Assembly (NCBI GenBank): GCA_034666965.1
Contig: JAXDKT010000150.1
Coordinates: forward strand, 1 to 40,940
Reading direction: 5' to 3'
Length of the DNA: 40,940 bases
DNA from: Chersky-267 sp034666965
GTDB lineage: Bacteria; Chloroflexota; Limnocylindria; Limnocylindrales; CSP1-4
In this document: positions 33,145 through 40,434 of the stretch, in pieces
Numbering within the stretch: the stretch's first letter is position 1
Layout of the letters: each line of letters begins with the position of its first letter
Notes under the pieces: model-generated
Database searches by the model: none
Told to the model about the DNA's origin: nothing
The model's input: the letters and a program-made list of their open reading frames with translations, nothing else
Translations under genes and position numbers: made by a program

Positions 33145-33238
33145 CGTCTCCTCCGGGTCGTTTCGGCGGGTCCGAGGCATCGTAGCACCGGCCCTCCGCG
33201 GTCGGAACGGCCACCACCCTGCCCGCTCGCCATCGCGG

Positions 33239-33244
33239 TATCCT
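33239..33244 (+). promoter_or_regulatory. -10 element TATCCT for the asparaginase gene
   Basis: TATCCT 37 bases before the GTG at 33282; a short leader with GGAGGA (33265-33270) follows. The same hexamer precedes proS at 40422. Confidence 0.35.
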
Positions 33245-33281
33245 CGCCTTCCGCGATCCCTGCCGGAGGACCCACGCCCAC

Positions 33282-34436
33282 GTGACTGCGACCCGACCCG
33301 CCGCGCGTGCCCGTTCGGGGTCCGGCCGCGTCGCCGTGCCGATCCGGCGCGGGGCTCCGCCGATCCTCGTGCGCCAGATCCGCAACGGGATCGTCGAGAG
33401 CGTCCATCGCGGCGACGTCGTCGAGGCCGACGTCTCGGGCCGGATCCTGCGGCTCCTTGGGGATCCCGATCGTCCGGTGACGCTGCGCTCGTGTGTCAAG
33501 CCATTCGGCTTGGTGGCCCTCATCGAGGCCGGCGGGATCGATGCCTTCGAGCTGACCGCCCCCGAGATCGCGATCATGGCCAGCTCCCATTCCGGTGAGG
33601 ACATCCACGTCCGGACGATCCAGGGCATGTACCGCCGGGCCGGGGTGAGCCAGGCCGTCCTGGCCTGTGGCGCCGAGGGGATGCCGCTCGATGCGCTGAC
33701 GGCGGCCCGTCTCGCCCGCGACGGTGAGAAGGCCGGCCCCGTCCGCCACATGTGCTCGGGACAGCACTCGGCGATGATCCTGCTGGCGCGCCTGCGGGGC
33801 TGGCCCCTCGAGGACTACTGGCACGACGACCACCCGGCGCAGGTCGCCTACCGGGCCACGGTGGCCGCCGCCTTCGGGGTCAAGCCCGGCCGGCTGGTGA
33901 CCGCCATCGACGGCTGTGGCGTGTCGACCTACGCCTTTCCCTTGCGCGACGTCGCCCGGGCCTACGCCATGCTGGCCGACCCGGACGCGCTCCCCTCGGG
34001 CGATCCGCGCCGTTCCCTCGCTACGGCCCTGACCGTGGTCCGCGACGCGATGCTGGCCCATCCCGAGATGGTCGGCGGCAACCGCGATCGACTCGACACC
34101 TCGCTGATGAAGGCGATGCCCGGAAAGATCATCAGCAAAGGCGGGATGGAGGCGCTCCGCGGGCTGGGCATCGTCGCCGGCCCGCGTGCCGGCAACGGTC
34201 GGGCGCCGATCCCGGCGACCGGCATGGCGATCAAGATCGAGGACGGCGATGGCTACGATCGGGGGACCTGGTCGGCGACCATCGAGGCGCTCCGCCTCGC
34301 CGGTGTGCTCGATGGCGGGCCACTCCGCGAGCTGGCCCGCTATCACCGGCCGGTCTCCCTCGACCCGCACGGCCGGATCGGCGCCGAGGCCATCCCCGAC
34401 TTTGAGCTCGCGCCCGTTGGCGAGCTGATCGGCTGA
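33282..34436 (+). CDS. L-asparaginase, AnsA/ReAV (asparaginase II) family
   Basis: 384 aa, family of Rhizobium etli inducible asparaginase (PF06089), hydrolysing asparagine to aspartate and ammonia. Catalytic blocks: TLRSCVKPFGLVALIEAG (SxxK), MASSHSGEDIHV, DGCGVSTYAFP, KIISKGGMEALRG. The zinc-site motif usually written CSGKH reads CSGQH here, so one ligand reported for ReAV (a lysine) appears replaced by Gln. GTG start with GGAGGA eleven bases before it; TATCCT upstream is a plausible -10. The first ~25 residues are not conserved. It fits the ammonia-scavenging flavour of the region but is a separate transcription unit. Confidence 0.88.
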   Translation: MTATRPAARARSGSGRVAVPIRRGAPPILVRQIRNGIVESVHRGDVVEADVSGRILRLLGDPDRPVTLRSCVKPFGLVALIEAGGIDAFELTAPEIAIMASSHSGEDIHVRTIQGMYRRAGVSQAVLACGAEGMPLDALTAARLARDGEKAGPVRHMCSGQHSAMILLARLRGWPLEDYWHDDHPAQVAYRATVAAAFGVKPGRLVTAIDGCGVSTYAFPLRDVARAYAMLADPDALPSGDPRRSLATALTVVRDAMLAHPEMVGGNRDRLDTSLMKAMPGKIISKGGMEALRGLGIVAGPRAGNGRAPIPATGMAIKIEDGDGYDRGTWSATIEALRLAGVLDGGPLRELARYHRPVSLDPHGRIGAEAIPDFELAPVGELIG

Positions 34437-34515
34437 GGCGGAGCCCCATGGCCCGCCCAGCGGCGAATCGGCGCCGCGTCCCAGGTGGCGATCGGGATCC
34501 GATCCGGCTGGCCCG

Positions 34516-35820
34516 ATGACCGCCATCGACCCGTATCGGACGCTCGGTCTGGCCCCGGGAGCCACGCAGGCCGAGATCAAGGTCGCCTATCGGCGCCTGG
34601 CCAAGCTGAACCACCCGGACTCGGCGGGGGAGCGGGCGTTGCCGCGCTTCCTGGCCATTCAGGCGGCCTACGAGGCGCTGATCGAGGATCCGACGGGCCT
34701 GCGCCGACGCGGACGACCCACGCCCGCCAGCCGCCCCGCGGGACCGCCGGCCGCGCCATGGCACGCCGATGCCGCCCGGGCGAGGGCCACCCGAGAGGCC
34801 TACCGGGCCCGGACCCGCGGCGCCCGAGGCGGCCCCGGTCCGGATCCCCCGGGCGGCCGCCCGGGCCCAGGGGGCTCGCCGCCTGGCGCGGCCGAGAGCG
34901 GCGCGCGGTCGAGGCGCTCGAGCCGCCGGCCAAAGGCGACCATCGGTTCGACCAGCTACGACGACGCCGACAAGGAGCCGTTCGACCCGGCCTGGGAGGG
35001 CGCCACCTGGTATGGCGCCGGGAGCGGGACGTATTGGACGCTCAACCCCAAGGAGTACGCCGATCCGCGCAAGCACGGGCCCGAATACCTGGCCCGGTCC
35101 AGGCGCCCGATCGGCCGTCGCGACGCGGCCGATGGCTCGCCGGGCGCCGAGGGGACTCCTGACATCCCGGAAGCGGCCGGTGGTCCGCCAGGTTCCGATG
35201 GCGTTGCCTCCGACGGGGCATCCGCGGCGGAGGGGCAGGCGGGATCACCCAGCCGAGCAACCCTGCGGAGGCGTCGTCCAGCGCAACCGCCGCCCAGTCC
35301 GGCTGAGGCTCGCCGCCCGTTCCGGGCGACGCAGTCGACCCGACCGTCCATCGATCCGACCACCGAGCGCGGGGCTCGTCCCTCGGGGGGTTCTTCGTCG
35401 GGCGCCGCTCGCACGCTGGCTGCGACGGTCCCCGGCCGGATCGGCGTGGCCCTGGTCGGCTGGATCCCGATCGCGATCGGTCTGGCCGCATTGGGCGATG
35501 CCCTGCCGGCCTGCAGCGGGGTCGTCACGACCTGCTCCGACCCGCTGACCGGGGGCCTCTGGCTGGTCGACTTGATGGTGCTCGGGTCGCTCATCGCCGT
35601 ACCCCGGCTGGGCTGGATCGCGGCCGTCGCGTCGGTGGCGTTCTTCGTCGGCGGCCTGATCGCGACTCCTGTGCTCGTGGCGGTAGGCGGCGCCCGGACC
35701 GCGCCCGGCACCGCGACGGCCCTGGCCGTCGTCCTGGTTGCCGCCTGGCTGGGCGGCGTCTTCCTGGCCCTGACCGGCCGGGTCGAGGGCCCGCCGTGGC
35801 GACCGCCTCGCGTACGATGA
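34516..35820 (+). CDS. DnaJ-domain protein with C-terminal membrane helices
   Basis: 434 aa. N-terminal J domain (residues 4-60) with intact HPD (33-35) in LAKLNHPDSAG, able to stimulate an Hsp70. Then ~240 residues of Pro/Ala/Arg-rich, low-complexity linker containing one ordered island (EPFDPAWEGATWYGAGSGTY, about 155-190). The last ~120 residues make about four membrane helices (for example LVGWIPIAIGLAAL and VASVAFFVGGLIATPVLVAV). This would tether the J domain at the cytoplasmic face of the membrane. ATG at 34516. The stop shares bases with the -10 of the next gene. Partner Hsp70 not in window; function beyond co-chaperone unknown. Confidence 0.8.
   Translation: MTAIDPYRTLGLAPGATQAEIKVAYRRLAKLNHPDSAGERALPRFLAIQAAYEALIEDPTGLRRRGRPTPASRPAGPPAAPWHADAARARATREAYRARTRGARGGPGPDPPGGRPGPGGSPPGAAESGARSRRSSRRPKATIGSTSYDDADKEPFDPAWEGATWYGAGSGTYWTLNPKEYADPRKHGPEYLARSRRPIGRRDAADGSPGAEGTPDIPEAAGGPPGSDGVASDGASAAEGQAGSPSRATLRRRRPAQPPPSPAEARRPFRATQSTRPSIDPTTERGARPSGGSSSGAARTLAATVPGRIGVALVGWIPIAIGLAALGDALPACSGVVTTCSDPLTGGLWLVDLMVLGSLIAVPRLGWIAAVASVAFFVGGLIATPVLVAVGGARTAPGTATALAVVLVAAWLGGVFLALTGRVEGPPWRPPRVR
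35813..35818 (+). promoter_or_regulatory. -10 element TACGAT, leaderless start of DtxR-like gene
   Basis: TACGAT overlaps the DnaJ-gene stop codon and ends six bases before GTG 35825; no ribosome binding site is present between, consistent with leaderless initiation. Confidence 0.45.
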
Positions 35821-35824
35821 CCGG

Positions 35825-36565
35825 GTGAGTCGCCGGACCGACAGCCCGACCGAGATCTCCAGCGCGGCCCAGGAATATCTGCTGGCGCTGCGGGTGATGG
35901 CCGTCGACGGCAACCGGGTGACCGCATCGCAGGTCGGTCGTCACCTTGGGGTGAGCACCCAGGCCGCCAGCGAGATGTTCCGCCGGTTGGGCACCGACGG
36001 CTTGGTCACCCAGGCCGTCGGCGCGAGCGGACGGGAGCTCGTCCTGACCGACCCGGGCCGTGCCGCCGCGGACGCCATCTTCCGCCGCCACGCCCTGCTG
36101 GAGTGGCTGCTGACCGCCGTGGTCGGTCTCGGCTGGGCCGAGTCGGACGAGGAGGCCGCTCGTCTGCAGGGCGCGATCTCGCCGCGGGTCGAGGCACGAC
36201 TGGACGACATGCTGGGCCATCCCGAGACGTGTCCCCATGGCAACCCGATCGACGCAGCGACCGCACGTCGCAGGCCGGCCGGCACGCCCCTGAGCGAGAC
36301 CGAGGCCGGCGATCACGCGACCATCTACCGGATCACCGAGGAGGCCGAGGAGGACGCCGGCCTGCTGTCGTATCTCGAGGCACGGGCGCTGACCCCCGGT
36401 GCTCACGTCACGATCCTGGCCCGCTCCGAGTCGCTCGACTCGCTCACCCTCGAGGGTCCCCGGGGCCGGGCCACGCTCGGCCTCCGTCCGGCGGCGCTCA
36501 TCCGGATCCTGCCCGGCGAGGCCGACCCGGCGCTGTTCCACCGGGTCCCGGAGCCCAGTCGCTGA
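35825..36565 (+). CDS. DtxR/MntR-like transcriptional regulator with altered metal site
   Basis: 246 aa. N-terminal winged helix (about 10-75: ISSAAQEYLLALRVM, VTASQVGRHLGVSTQAASEMFRRLGTDGLV), dimerisation domain (80-140, ending HPETCPHGNPI) and C-terminal FeoA/SH3-like domain (about 165-235). In DtxR the metal sites use His79, Glu83, His98, Cys102, Glu105 and His106. Here His89 and Glu93 are kept, but the positions of His98, Cys102, Glu105 and His106 read Asp108, Ala112, Gln115 and Gly116. So it is a DtxR-family fold whose metal response is doubtful or uses other ligands. Precedes gltX by 52 bp with separate promoters. Confidence 0.85.
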   Translation: MSRRTDSPTEISSAAQEYLLALRVMAVDGNRVTASQVGRHLGVSTQAASEMFRRLGTDGLVTQAVGASGRELVLTDPGRAAADAIFRRHALLEWLLTAVVGLGWAESDEEAARLQGAISPRVEARLDDMLGHPETCPHGNPIDAATARRRPAGTPLSETEAGDHATIYRITEEAEEDAGLLSYLEARALTPGAHVTILARSESLDSLTLEGPRGRATLGLRPAALIRILPGEADPALFHRVPEPSR

Positions 36566-36605
36566 GCTGACGGGTCCGAGCGACCCTCCGCGTCCGCTGC
36601 CCGGC

Positions 36606-36611
36606 TACCAT
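36606..36611 (+). promoter_or_regulatory. -10 element TACCAT, leaderless start of gltX
   Basis: TACCAT ends six bases before the gltX ATG at 36618, with no ribosome binding site between them. Confidence 0.45.
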
Positions 36612-36617
36612 CTGGGC

Positions 36618-38135
36618 ATGACCGACCCGAGCCCAACCGCCAGCGACGTCCGGGTGCGGATCGCGCCCAGCCCGACCGGACCGCTCCACATCGGGACGGC
36701 CCGCACGGCGCTGTTCAACTACCTGTTCGCCCGCCACGTCGGCGGCACGTTCGTCCTCCGCCTCGAGGACACCGACGTGGCCCGCTCGTCGCTGGCCTAC
36801 GAGAAGGACATCCTCGACGGCCTGCACTGGCTGGGGCTGACCTGGGACGAGGGGCCCGGTGTTGCCGGGGAGGAGGCCCGGGGGCCGTACGGCCCATACC
36901 GCCAGATGGAGCGTCTGCCGCGCTACGCCGAGGCGGCCGAGCGGCTCCTCGCGGCCGACCTGGCCTACCCCTGCTACTGCACCCCCGAGGAGCTCGAAGC
37001 CGAGCGGAAGCGCCTCGAGGCCGCCCACCTGCCGCCTCGGTACAGTGGCCGTTGTGCGCGGTTGACGGCCGCCGAGCGGGCCGCCTTCGAGGCCGAGGGC
37101 CGGACGCCCGCGCTGCGCTTCCGGGTCGGGGAGGGTGTGGTCGCCTTCGACGACATCGTCCGCGGTCGGGTCGAGATCGACGTGGCCAACCTGGGCGGGG
37201 ATTTTGTCATCGTCCGGGCCGACGGGACGCCCCTCTACCACTTCACCGTGGTCGTCGACGACGCGGCCATGCGGATCAGTCACGTGATCCGAGGCGAGGA
37301 CCACCTCAGCAACACGCCCAAGCACATCCTCCTGTTCCGGGCGCTGGGCGAGACCGTCCCGCGCTTCGCTCATCTGCCCCTGATCCTCAACACCGACCGA
37401 TCCAAGATGAGCAAACGCAAGAGCCAGACCGCGGTTGACGACTATGTCGCCGAGGGTTTCATCCGCGAAGGCGTCGTCAACTACCTCGCGTTGCTCGGCT
37501 GGGCGACCGGGACCGAGGAAGAGGTCCTCGGGCTCGACGAGCTGATCGCCCGGTTCGAGCTGGAGGCCGTCCACAAGGGCGGGGCCGTGTTCGACCGCGA
37601 ACGGCTCGAATGGCTCAACGGCCAGTGGATCCGGCGGCTCGACCCGGACGAGCTGGTCGAGCGCCTGCGGCCGTTCCTCGCGGCGGAGCAGGCCGCCGGG
37701 CGGATCGATCGGATCCCGTCGGACGACGAGCTGCGCTCGCTCATGCCCCTGGTCCAGGAGCGGCTGCCCGTCCTCGGGGCGATCGGCGACCTCATCGGTT
37801 TCCTGTTCGTCGATCGGCTCGAGGTCGACCCCGCGCTGCTGGTGCCCAAGCGCTGGGACGCGGAGACCACCCGCACGGCGTTGGTCGCCGCGCGCGACGC
37901 GATCGCGGCGGTCAGCCCGGTCACCTTCGAGGCCGACGAGCTCGAGCCGCCCCTCCGCGGACTGGCCGAGGAGCGCGGCTGGAGGGCGGGCGATCTGTTC
38001 ATGGCCATCCGTGTGGCGGTCACCGGTCGGAGCGCCACGCCGCCCCTCTTCGACACGCTGGTGGCGCTCGGCCGGGAACGCACGCTCGCTCGCCTCGATG
38101 CGGCCATCGGCGCGCTGGCCGTCGCCGCCCGATGA
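36618..38135 (+). CDS. gltX: glutamyl-tRNA synthetase
   Basis: Charges tRNA-Glu (and perhaps tRNA-Gln, if the organism uses the amidotransferase route). 505 aa. Class I signature APSPTGPLHIGTA (HIGH variant, His24) and KMSKR (263-267), LRLEDTDVARS and VIRGEDHLSNTPKH are intact. A CYC...C cluster near residues 117-140 (PCYCTPEE, YSGRCARL) may bind zinc as in E. coli, though the fourth ligand is not obvious. The frame is open upstream into the DtxR-like gene, but ATG 36618 starts the conserved domain and has the TACCAT spacing. Its stop overlaps the next gene (ATGA). Confidence 0.95.
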   Translation: MTDPSPTASDVRVRIAPSPTGPLHIGTARTALFNYLFARHVGGTFVLRLEDTDVARSSLAYEKDILDGLHWLGLTWDEGPGVAGEEARGPYGPYRQMERLPRYAEAAERLLAADLAYPCYCTPEELEAERKRLEAAHLPPRYSGRCARLTAAERAAFEAEGRTPALRFRVGEGVVAFDDIVRGRVEIDVANLGGDFVIVRADGTPLYHFTVVVDDAAMRISHVIRGEDHLSNTPKHILLFRALGETVPRFAHLPLILNTDRSKMSKRKSQTAVDDYVAEGFIREGVVNYLALLGWATGTEEEVLGLDELIARFELEAVHKGGAVFDRERLEWLNGQWIRRLDPDELVERLRPFLAAEQAAGRIDRIPSDDELRSLMPLVQERLPVLGAIGDLIGFLFVDRLEVDPALLVPKRWDAETTRTALVAARDAIAAVSPVTFEADELEPPLRGLAEERGWRAGDLFMAIRVAVTGRSATPPLFDTLVALGRERTLARLDAAIGALAVAAR

Positions 38136-38545
38136 ATCGCGACGACGTCCAGACCTGGCTCGACCGCTACGTGGCGGCCTGGCTGAGCTATGACCCGATC
38201 GCCATCGGCGACCTCTTCAGCGAGGACGTGATCTACCGCTTCCATCCCTGGCACGAGGACGACCTCGTCGTGCGCGGCCGAGCGGCGGTCGTGACCGCCT
38301 GGCTGGAGCCCGAGCTGCATGACGATCCGGCGACCATCGAGGCGCGCTATCGGCCCTATGCGGTCGAAGGGGATCGGGCGGTGGCCGTCGGCTCGAGTCG
38401 CTACCTGGCGGCGCCCGGCGGTTCCCTCCGCGAGGCGTACGAGAACTGCTTCCTGCTGCGCTTTGCCGGCGACGGCCGCTGCGCCGAGTTCACCGAGTTC
38501 TGGGTCAAGCGTCCCGAGGCGGCGCATCCGGGCACCACCCGTTGA
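38132..38545 (+). CDS. NTF2/SnoaL-like small protein
   Basis: 137 aa alpha+beta protein of the NTF2-like fold: VQTWLDRYVAAWLSYDPIAIGDLFSEDVIYRFHPW begins the cone-forming helices, and YENCFLLRFAGDGRCAEFTEFWVKR gives the final strands. Such folds include ketosteroid isomerase-like enzymes and many uncharacterised ligand-binding proteins; no catalytic residue can be assigned. Start ATG overlaps the gltX stop by ATGA, so it is translated with gltX; the biological reason is not clear. The PHO-like repeat of the response regulator begins right at its 3' end. Confidence 0.75.
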   Translation: MNRDDVQTWLDRYVAAWLSYDPIAIGDLFSEDVIYRFHPWHEDDLVVRGRAAVVTAWLEPELHDDPATIEARYRPYAVEGDRAVAVGSSRYLAAPGGSLREAYENCFLLRFAGDGRCAEFTEFWVKRPEAAHPGTTR

Positions 38546-38558
38546 CCGAGTGTTAACC
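38541..38558 (+). promoter_or_regulatory. GTTNACC 11-bp direct repeat (PHO/RegX3-like box)
   Basis: GTTGACC (38541-38547) and GTTAACC (38552-38558) are spaced 11 bp, matching the direct-repeat units known for PhoP boxes in Streptomyces and RegX3 sites in mycobacteria (GTTCACC). It lies just upstream of the -10 element (38568-38573) of the response regulator gene, in the position of an activator site. Confidence 0.6.
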
Positions 38559-38567
38559 GTCGCCCGC

Positions 38568-38573
38568 TACCAT
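38568..38573 (+). promoter_or_regulatory. -10 element TACCAT for the response regulator
   Basis: TACCAT eight bases before the ATG at 38582, so the transcript would begin at or a few bases from the start codon. No good -35 at 17 bp; the GTTNACC repeat occupies that region, as expected for an activator-dependent promoter. Confidence 0.45.
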
Positions 38574-38581
38574 CCGGCCTG

Positions 38582-39277
38582 ATGGCACGCACGATCCTCG
38601 TCGTTGACGACGAGCCCACCCTGCGCGAGACGCTCGCCGATGGGCTCGTGGCGGAGGGGTTTAGCGTCGTCACCGCGGCCGACGGGCGCGAGGCGCTCAG
38701 CAAGTTCCGGGAGACGCGGCCCGATCTCATCGTTCTCGACCTGATGCTGCCCGAGCTGTCGGGCGTCGAGGTGTGCCGGATCGTGCGAGCCGAATCGCCG
38801 GTCCCGATCCTGATGCTGACGGCCAAGGACTCCGAGGTCGACAAGGTGGTCGGCCTCGAGCTCGGTGCGGACGACTACGTCACCAAGCCATTCAGCCTGC
38901 GCGAGCTGATCGCCCGGATCCGGGCTCTCCTGCGCCGGACGGAGCGCGGCGTGGCCGAGGTCGAGCCGCCGGCGGTCGTGGACCTGGGCGAGGTCCAGGT
39001 GGACCTGGCCGGGCACCGGGTCCTGCGCGATGGGCGGACCGTGGCGGTCAAGCCCAAGGCCTTCGAGCTTCTCGCGTTCCTCATCCGCCATCCCGGCCAG
39101 GTCTTCACCCGCGACCAGCTCCTCGAGAACGTGTGGGGCTACGACTACGGCGGCGAGACCCGGACCGTCGACGTCCACGTCCATTGGCTGCGCAGCCGGA
39201 TCGAGGCCGATCCCGCCAGCCCGGCCTATCTCCACACCGTGCGCGGCGTGGGCTACGTCTTCCGCCGCCCGACCTGA
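38582..39277 (+). CDS. OmpR/PhoB-family response regulator (PhoP/RegX3-like)
   Basis: 231 aa. Receiver domain with acidic pocket D9-D10, phospho-acceptor Asp53 in LIVLDLMLPELSG, and conserved Lys in DDYVTKPF; C-terminal winged helix (about 135-230) with TVAVKPKAFELLAFLIRHPG, RDQLLENVWGYDYGGETRTVDVHVHWLRSRIE given in parts, and VRGVGYVFR. The recognition pattern and the GTTNACC repeat in front of the gene fit PhoP/RegX3-type phosphate regulators. No histidine kinase is adjacent in the window. It converges with a PiT phosphate transporter gene. Confidence 0.92.
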   Translation: MARTILVVDDEPTLRETLADGLVAEGFSVVTAADGREALSKFRETRPDLIVLDLMLPELSGVEVCRIVRAESPVPILMLTAKDSEVDKVVGLELGADDYVTKPFSLRELIARIRALLRRTERGVAEVEPPAVVDLGEVQVDLAGHRVLRDGRTVAVKPKAFELLAFLIRHPGQVFTRDQLLENVWGYDYGGETRTVDVHVHWLRSRIEADPASPAYLHTVRGVGYVFRRPT

Positions 39278-39288
39278 CCGCCGGACGT

Positions 39289-39305
39289 GCGCTCGCTTCG
39301 AGCGC
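39289..39305. terminator. short hairpin between response regulator and PiT genes
   Basis: GCGCTCG-CTT-CGAGCGC, a 7-bp perfect stem with 3-nt loop in the 27-bp gap between convergent genes; its right end touches the PiT stop codon. Weak candidate bidirectional terminator without T tract. Confidence 0.4.
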
Positions 39306-40327
39306 TAGCCGAAGATCGCTCGGAGCGCGACGAAGGTCAACGCGGCGACGCTGCCCGAGGCCGGCAGGGTCAGCACCCAGGCGATGGCGATGTTGCCGGC
39401 GATTCCCCAGCGCACCGCCTTGGGGTTGTCGACCGAGCCGACCCCCAGGATCGCGCTCGAGATGACGTGGGTGGTCGACACCGGGATGCCGAAGTGCGAC
39501 GCGCCGAAGATGACCGTGGCGGCGGTCGTTTCGGCCGCGAAGCCGTGGACCGGGTCGAGCTTGACCACCTTCTGGCCCATCGTCTTGATGATCCGCCAGC
39601 CACCCGCCGCCGTCCCCAGGCTGATTGCGCTGGCGGCGATGAGGATCACCCACAGGGGCACGTCGGGCGAGGCGATGAGCCCCGCCGAGAAGAGCGCCAG
39701 GGTCATGATCCCCATCGTCTTCTGGGCGTCGTTGGAGCCGTGGCTGAAGGCCATGTACGAAGCCGACAGGACCTGGAGCCGACGGAACCGACGGTTGAGC
39801 CGTTGCGGCTGGCCGTGCTGGAAGAGCTGGTAGATCAGGACCATCAGGCCGAAGGCCAGCGCGAAGCCGATGATCGGCGAGCTGACCAGCGGGATGACGA
39901 CTTTGGTGACGACCCCGTCGGCCTGAAGCGTGGCCGGCCCGCCGCCGGCGATCGAGGCGCCGAGCAGGCCCCCGATCAGGGCGTGGCTCGACGAGCTCGG
40001 GATCCCCAGTCGCCAGGTGATCAGGTTCCAGACGATCGCCCCGACCAGGGCGGCCATGACCACCATCTGGTTGGGGTCGACCCCCGTACCCGGGTTGGTC
40101 AAGGGGTTGACCAGGCCCGAGGCGATGGTCTTGGCCACGGCCGTGCCCGTGAGCGCCCCGACGAAGTTGGCCGTGGCCGACAGGACGATGGCGTATTCCG
40201 GCTTGAGCGCCCGGGTCGACACCGAGGTGGCGATGGCGTTGGCCGTGTCATGGAACCCGTTGATGTAGTCGAAGCTGACGGCCAGGATCAGGATTGCGAT
40301 GAGGGCGAGCGAGAAGCCTTCGGGCAC
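39305..40327 (-). CDS. pit: PiT-family inorganic phosphate transporter
   Basis: 340 aa, about ten membrane helices. The two inverted PiT signatures are intact: FDYINGFHDTANAIAT near the N-terminus and AFSHGSNDAQKTMG in the second half, plus PSSSSHALIGGL and PVSTTHVISSAILG. Transports metal-phosphate with H+ (or Na+). Slightly shorter than E. coli PitA and like the archaeal/actinobacterial PiT type. GTG start at 40327; a GGAG lies about 11 bases upstream, and TAGCCT further up (about 40388-40393, minus) may be the -10. No PhoU-like accessory gene next to it. Convergent with a PhoP/RegX3-like regulator, suggesting a phosphate context. Confidence 0.93.
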   Translation of the reverse strand: MPEGFSLALIAILILAVSFDYINGFHDTANAIATSVSTRALKPEYAIVLSATANFVGALTGTAVAKTIASGLVNPLTNPGTGVDPNQMVVMAALVGAIVWNLITWRLGIPSSSSHALIGGLLGASIAGGGPATLQADGVVTKVVIPLVSSPIIGFALAFGLMVLIYQLFQHGQPQRLNRRFRRLQVLSASYMAFSHGSNDAQKTMGIMTLALFSAGLIASPDVPLWVILIAASAISLGTAAGGWRIIKTMGQKVVKLDPVHGFAAETTAATVIFGASHFGIPVSTTHVISSAILGVGSVDNPKAVRWGIAGNIAIAWVLTLPASGSVAALTFVALRAIFG

Positions 40328-40421
40328 GAGTCGGTCATCTCCGTCCGTCGGCTGGGTGGGCGAGCGGCCTGCCGAGGCGCCTCAGAGGCTAGCAGGTCCG
40401 GCGCCGGCGGGCGGGCGGCCC

Positions 40422-40427
40422 TATCCT
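40422..40427 (+). promoter_or_regulatory. -10 element TATCCT, leaderless start of proS
   Basis: TATCCT ends seven bases before the proS ATG at 40435 with no ribosome binding site between. Confidence 0.45.
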
Positions 40428-40434
40428 ACCCGCC

